Shown here piece by piece: positions 6,078 through 10,219 of a stretch of 10,219 nucleotides of DNA. A program made the position numbers and the translations under genes. The notes beneath the pieces are model-generated. The model did not search any database. It was given only the letters and a program-made list of their open reading frames with translations, and was not told the DNA's origin. This DNA comes from a bacterium (GTDB lineage: Bacteria; Bdellovibrionota_C; UBA2361; OMII01): positions 1 through 10,219 of the forward strand of contig JAFMIS010000060.1 of assembly GCA_017853915.1 (NCBI GenBank), in the 5' to 3' direction. Numbering within the stretch: position 1 is the first letter of the stretch; every line of letters begins with the position of its first letter.

Positions 6078-7220
6078 ATGACAGCACCTGTTAAGAAGCA
6101 GATAACCTATACCGCGGCAGTGATGCTTCTCTTCATAGTCGTACTGGGGATCATAAAGTTTATTCAGATTCGGATCGCGATAGCTGAGCACGCGAGCTTT
6201 GCGCCACCTCCAGCCGCGGTCACTACCGCCCGTGTATCGCGCAGTTCGTGGCGCGATCTCTTTCAAACAGTTGGCTCCTTTGCGGCAGTCAAAGGAGCTA
6301 CGCTCAGTACGCAGGAATCTGGAAATGTTGTGCGAGTCGGGTTTGAGTCTGGCTCCAAGGTACGTGAGGGGCAGGTTTTAATTGAACTTGATCGCTCCGT
6401 TGAGGAGGGAAACCTCAAGGGCGCAATCGCGCGACTTGAGTTGGCCAAACAAAACTTAGCGCGCGCGAAAGCGCTCAAGAGTCAGAGCGCGATGTCAGCC
6501 GCGACGCTCGAAGATTATGAAGCGCGGGTGGTACAAGCGGAAGCTGATGTGCAATCAATCCGAGGAGTAATTGAGCGTAAAACCATCCTCGCTCCATTTT
6601 CAGGTCGCGCCGGTATTCGCGCGGTCAATCTTGGTCAATACGTGACGGCAGGAACTCCACTTGTGCCATTATACTCGGTCGAGCCGATTCATTTTAATTT
6701 TACCGTTCCGCAGCAACTTGCTCCCCTCATGCGCGACTCGCAAGCGCGCGTTGTGATCACGGTCGACGCCTTTCCAGGTAGAACCTTTGAGGGAGCAATC
6801 AGCGCTGTAAATCCTAATATTAACGAGATCACCCGTGCAGTTGATGTCCAAGCGACGATTCCAAACGATAAAGAGGAGCTTCTGCCGGGAATGTTCGGCT
6901 CTGCGCAACTCGAGGTGGGGCAGGCAAAAGATATTGTCACTATGCCCGTATCAAGCGTCCAATACGCGCCGTATGGAAATTCGGTCTACGTTGTCGAGCG
7001 AAAAGCATCCGCAACGGGCGAACAGGAAACAACGGTGCGCCAACAGATCGTACAACTTGGAACTCGAAGGGGAGATTTCGTCTCCGTGCTGCGCGGACTC
7101 TCTGATGGAGATGAAGTGGTGACTTCTGGGGGATTTAAGCTACGCCCAGGAGCTGTTGTCGCTATACAAACTGAGCAATCTGTACCGGCTTCAGATAAAC
7201 CCACCGTAAAGGATTCGTAG
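6078..7220 (+). CDS. RND efflux periplasmic adaptor (membrane fusion protein)
   Basis: This 380-residue protein links an RND permease to an outer membrane channel across the periplasm. A single hydrophobic segment at about 11-29 (YTAAVMLLFIVVLGIIKFI) anchors it in the inner membrane. No lipobox cysteine is seen, so it is an uncleaved-anchor type rather than an AcrA-like lipoprotein. Next come the first half of the lipoyl/barrel-sandwich domain (VGFESGSKVREGQVLIELD, 87-105), an alpha-helical hairpin (about 106-167, alanine-, leucine- and arginine-rich), the second lipoyl half (LAPFSGRAGIRAVNLGQYVTAGTPL, 171-195), a beta-barrel domain (VNPNINEITRAVDVQATIPN, 244-263, then LLPGMFGSAQLEV) and a membrane-proximal domain (GLSDGDEVVTSGGFKLRPGA, 340-359). 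The short hairpin suits a tip-to-tip contact with a TolC-like partner. The gene ends 8 bases before the permease gene, so the two are cotranscribed. The substrate cannot be predicted. Confidence 0.94.
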   Translation: MTAPVKKQITYTAAVMLLFIVVLGIIKFIQIRIAIAEHASFAPPPAAVTTARVSRSSWRDLFQTVGSFAAVKGATLSTQESGNVVRVGFESGSKVREGQVLIELDRSVEEGNLKGAIARLELAKQNLARAKALKSQSAMSAATLEDYEARVVQAEADVQSIRGVIERKTILAPFSGRAGIRAVNLGQYVTAGTPLVPLYSVEPIHFNFTVPQQLAPLMRDSQARVVITVDAFPGRTFEGAISAVNPNINEITRAVDVQATIPNDKEELLPGMFGSAQLEVGQAKDIVTMPVSSVQYAPYGNSVYVVERKASATGEQETTVRQQIVQLGTRRGDFVSVLRGLSDGDEVVTSGGFKLRPGAVVAIQTEQSVPASDKPTVKDS

Positions 7221-7228
7221 GCCCAGGT

Positions 7229-10219
7229 ATGAAGTTTACCGATATCTTTATTAAGAGACCGGTCCTTGCGATCTGCGTCAATGTTTTAATCTTGATCGCG
7301 GGGTATCAGGCGATTCATAGCCTTAATGTGCGCCAATACCCAAAGAGCGATAGCTCTGTTGTCACAGTAAAAACATCGTACATCGGGGCCCCAGCTGATC
7401 TTGTGCGAGGATACATATCAACTCCCCTTGAGCGTGTCATAGCGAGCGCCGATGGAATCGACTACCTTGAGTCGACAAGCCGCCAAGGGATAAGTGAGAT
7501 AACAGCTCACTTGAGGCTCAATTTTGATGTCAACGCGGCGCTCACACAGATTCAAGCCAAGGTAGCGCAGGTGCGAAGTGAGCTTCCGCCTGAGGCCGAG
7601 GCTCCCGTGATCAACGTCGAAAGCAGCGACAATCGATTCGCATCGCTCTACCTTGGATTCTCATCGACCGAGCTTGAGCCCAACCAATTGACTGAGTATC
7701 TCAATCGAGTCGTACAACCGCAGATATCGGCAGTTGCCGGGGTACAGAGGGCTGATATTCTCGGAGCTCGTACATTCGCTATGCGGATCTGGCTCAAACC
7801 TGATCGCATGGCGGCCCTGGGTATCAGCGCGGCCGAGGCCCGCCACGCGCTCGCCAAAAACAACTTCCTCTCAGCCGTGGGAAATACTAAGGGGGCGCTT
7901 GAGTCGATTAGTCTCGTGGCGAACACTGATCTCAAGAGCGATGATGAGTTTAAGAATCTTGTTGTGCGTGAACGAAAGGGCACCGTTATCAGACTTAAGG
8001 ATATCGCCGATGTGGTGCTTGGCGCCGAAAATTACGATGAGGATGTTCGATTTAACGGAGCCGCGGCTACCTTCATGGGAGTCTGGGTTCTTCCTAACGC
8101 CAATTCGCTCGATGTGATTCGGCGAGTACGAGAAGTGTTGCCGGAGATTAGCAAAAATCTCCCGAGTGGCGTGACACTCACCGTACCGTATGACGCCACA
8201 AAGTATATAAACGACGCGATCCACGAGGTAATGACGACCCTCTCTGAGACGATCGCCATCGTTATCCTGATTATCTTTCTCTTCATTGGCTCGCTGCGCT
8301 CGGTGCTTGTCCCCGTGGTAGCGATTCCCTTGTCGCTTATTGGCGCCACAATCGTGATGTTGGTGTGTGGATTTACGATTAACCTTCTGACGTTGCTGGC
8401 GATCGTTTTGGCAGTGGGCCTTGTGGTTGACGATGCGATTGTGATGCTCGAAAACGTGGAGCGCCATGTGCAGGAGGGGATGGAGCCTATACCCGCCGCG
8501 ATCAAGGGAGCTCGTGAGCTGATTGGCCCTACGATCGCGATGACGATTACCCTCGCCGCCGTGTACGCTCCGATCGGGATCCAGGGCGGCCTCACAGGAG
8601 CGTTGTTTAAGGAGTTCGCCTTTACACTCTCAGGGGCGGTACTGATCTCAGGAATTGTCGCGCTTACACTCTCTCCCATGATGGCCTCGAAGCTTGTTAA
8701 AAAAAGGGAAGAAGAGAGTGCTTTTCAACAAGCAGTTCAAGATAGACTGGATCGCTTAAAGGAGCGCTATGCCGCGCTCCTCAAGCGAGTGCTTGAGTAT
8801 CGGGCCGCGGTGGTGACGTTTTCGGTCGTCACGATGGTATTAATTATCCCGTTCTACATGTTTTCGAACAAGGAATTGGCGCCGCGCGAAGATCAGGGAG
8901 TCTTATTTGGTATTGTGCAGGGCCCACCACAGGCGACGATCGAGCAGATGCGCCTCTCCACGACACAGGTATTTCAGGCCTATTCGTCGCTGCCAGAGTA
9001 CAAAGGCGCGTTTCAACTTACGCATCCTGGCTTTGGCTTCTCTGGTGTTGTCGTTAAGCCCTGGACGGAGCGATCGCGCACGGTAGCGGAGATCGAGCCA
9101 GAGGTATGGGCAAAGGTAGGGGGCATTCCCGGTGTCCGGGTGATTGTCACATCACCGGCGCCTCTTCCGGGAGGAAGTGATTTTCCAGTTGAGTTTGTTA
9201 TCTCTTCAACAGCGGAGCCAAAAGAGGTCGTATCGTATGCGCAACAGTTGGTCGGGGCGGCCTTCGCCAGCGGAAAATTCATGTTCGCTGATACCGACCT
9301 TAAGTTCGATCTTCCGCAGAGCGAGATTGTTATTGACCGTGATAAAGTCAATTCGATGGGAATCTCATTAGGTGACGTGGGAGAAGACCTCTCCATTTTT
9401 GTGGGTGGAAACTACGTTAATCGATTCTCTATTCAGGGGCGAAGCTACAAGGTTATTCCGCAGATAAAGCGCTCTGATCGGCTTAACCCTGAACAGCTCC
9501 TTGCGCTCCACGTGCGGGGCCCGGATAGTAAATTAATCCCTCTTGCCACCGTGGCTTCGCTCGTTGATTCGGTTCAGCCTCGCCAATTAAACCGCTTTCA
9601 GCAGCTAAACTCAGCGAAAATTCAGGGGGCTGTTGTGCCCGGAGTGAGCATTAATGAGGGGCTATCGGTATTGGAGAAGAAAGCTAAAGAGATACTTCCG
9701 GCAAGCTATATCGTTGATTACGCGGGAGAGTCTCGTCAGCTGCGGCGCGAGACACATAGCATGACAAGTACGCTCATTCTCGCCTTGCTCGTGATATTTT
9801 TGGTGTTGGCGGCGCAATTTGAGAGCTTTGTTGATCCATTCATTGTTTTAGCTGGTTCGGTGCCGTTGGCTCTGGCTGGGGCGCTACTGTTTGTTTTTCT
9901 GGGGAGCACCTCACTCAATATCTACTCTCAGGTGGGACTTGTGACCCTGGTAGGGCTTGTGGCGAAGAATGGAATCCTGATCGTTGAATTTGCCAACCGC
10001 CTTCAGATGTCGGGGCTCACAAAGCTGGAGGCGGTAGTTCAGGCCTCCCAAACACGGCTACGTCCGATATTGATGACGACCGCCGCTACGGTTGTAGGAC
10101 ACTTTCCCCTTGTCATAGCTTCGGGCGCTGGTGCGGGAGCAAGGAACAGTATCGGCATAACGCTCGTAACCGGTATGGTAGTCGGTACCGTCTTTACCCT
10201 TTTTGTGGTACCAGTGTTG
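7229..10219 (+). CDS. HAE-1 family RND efflux permease, 3' end outside the window
   Basis: This is the inner-membrane proton antiporter of the tripartite pump, working as a trimer that takes substrates mainly from the periplasm. The frame stays open for 997 codons to the window edge; relatives have about 1020-1050, so only the tail is missing. It starts MKFTDIFIKRPVLAI, typical of TM1. The first periplasmic loop spans about 30-330. TM2-6 include GLVVDDAIVMLENVERH with D401 and D402, matching proton-relay aspartates D407 and D408 of E. coli AcrB. The second half begins near 525, with KELAPREDQG at about 547-556 and a second periplasmic loop. TM10 carries LVAKNGILIVEFAN with K913 (AcrB K940), and RLRPILMT supplies R943 and T950 (AcrB R971 and T978). 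The relay is intact, so the pump should be active, and these residues mark it as drug-type rather than heavy-metal type. The ribosome site is weak (AGG at 7219-7221, overlapping the upstream stop), implying translational coupling. Confidence 0.96.
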   Translation, partial: MKFTDIFIKRPVLAICVNVLILIAGYQAIHSLNVRQYPKSDSSVVTVKTSYIGAPADLVRGYISTPLERVIASADGIDYLESTSRQGISEITAHLRLNFDVNAALTQIQAKVAQVRSELPPEAEAPVINVESSDNRFASLYLGFSSTELEPNQLTEYLNRVVQPQISAVAGVQRADILGARTFAMRIWLKPDRMAALGISAAEARHALAKNNFLSAVGNTKGALESISLVANTDLKSDDEFKNLVVRERKGTVIRLKDIADVVLGAENYDEDVRFNGAAATFMGVWVLPNANSLDVIRRVREVLPEISKNLPSGVTLTVPYDATKYINDAIHEVMTTLSETIAIVILIIFLFIGSLRSVLVPVVAIPLSLIGATIVMLVCGFTINLLTLLAIVLAVGLVVDDAIVMLENVERHVQEGMEPIPAAIKGARELIGPTIAMTITLAAVYAPIGIQGGLTGALFKEFAFTLSGAVLISGIVALTLSPMMASKLVKKREEESAFQQAVQDRLDRLKERYAALLKRVLEYRAAVVTFSVVTMVLIIPFYMFSNKELAPREDQGVLFGIVQGPPQATIEQMRLSTTQVFQAYSSLPEYKGAFQLTHPGFGFSGVVVKPWTERSRTVAEIEPEVWAKVGGIPGVRVIVTSPAPLPGGSDFPVEFVISSTAEPKEVVSYAQQLVGAAFASGKFMFADTDLKFDLPQSEIVIDRDKVNSMGISLGDVGEDLSIFVGGNYVNRFSIQGRSYKVIPQIKRSDRLNPEQLLALHVRGPDSKLIPLATVASLVDSVQPRQLNRFQQLNSAKIQGAVVPGVSINEGLSVLEKKAKEILPASYIVDYAGESRQLRRETHSMTSTLILALLVIFLVLAAQFESFVDPFIVLAGSVPLALAGALLFVFLGSTSLNIYSQVGLVTLVGLVAKNGILIVEFANRLQMSGLTKLEAVVQASQTRLRPILMTTAATVVGHFPLVIASGAGAGARNSIGITLVTGMVVGTVFTLFVVPVL

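Noticed and set aside
7648..8679. Long open frames antisense or out of frame to the RND permease, up to 215 codons
   Set aside because: They are shadows of the permease frame, with low-complexity composition and no family resemblance.
1..10219. tRNA, rRNA, CRISPR array, insertion sequence or phage attachment site
   Set aside because: No cloverleaf-like or ribosomal sequence, no regularly spaced repeats and no transposase or integrase coding sequence was seen on either strand.

Overview
The window comes from a Gram-negative bacterium with mid-range GC. It carries an RND efflux pump, which needs an outer membrane, and an ImuA-ImuB-DnaE2 mutagenesis cassette of the kind common in Pseudomonadota and the former deltaproteobacteria. 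I cannot fix the lineage more closely from sequence alone. Five protein genes fill almost the whole window, in two divergent blocks separated by about 390 bases.

Left block, minus strand (about 5.7 kb down to base 81): imuA, imuB and dnaE2 (imuC) in the usual order, tightly packed. imuA and imuB overlap by 95 bases and imuB and dnaE2 are 9 bases apart, so they are very likely one mRNA. In studied bacteria these three proteins form the 'mutasome': an error-prone C-family DNA polymerase (DnaE2), a catalytically dead Y-family relative that bridges to the sliding clamp (ImuB), and a RecA-like accessory protein (ImuA). It copies past DNA damage and causes SOS-induced mutation. Downstream of dnaE2 the first 80 bases hold a large imperfect hairpin and a small GC-rich one, possibly the end of the operon or an extragenic palindromic repeat.

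Right block, plus strand (6078 to the window end): a periplasmic membrane fusion protein and, 8 bases later, an HAE-1 type RND permease that runs off the window after 997 codons. Together they would form the inner-membrane and periplasmic parts of a proton-driven tripartite exporter. No outer membrane channel or regulator is visible.

The divergent intergenic region holds the most interesting non-coding signal: a perfect 24-base palindrome (10-base arms, 4-base spacer) almost equidistant from the two operons and overlapping the -10 elements of candidate promoters in both directions. A similar half-site recurs about 110 bases downstream in a second, imperfect inverted repeat. It could be a LexA-type SOS operator for the mutasome, a TetR/AcrR-type operator for the pump, or one site controlling both.

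I see no wholly new system here. The genes belong to known families. The points worth checking are the shared palindrome, a Pol III-like clamp-binding peptide (QRDMF) in this DnaE2, and the long imuA/imuB overlap.
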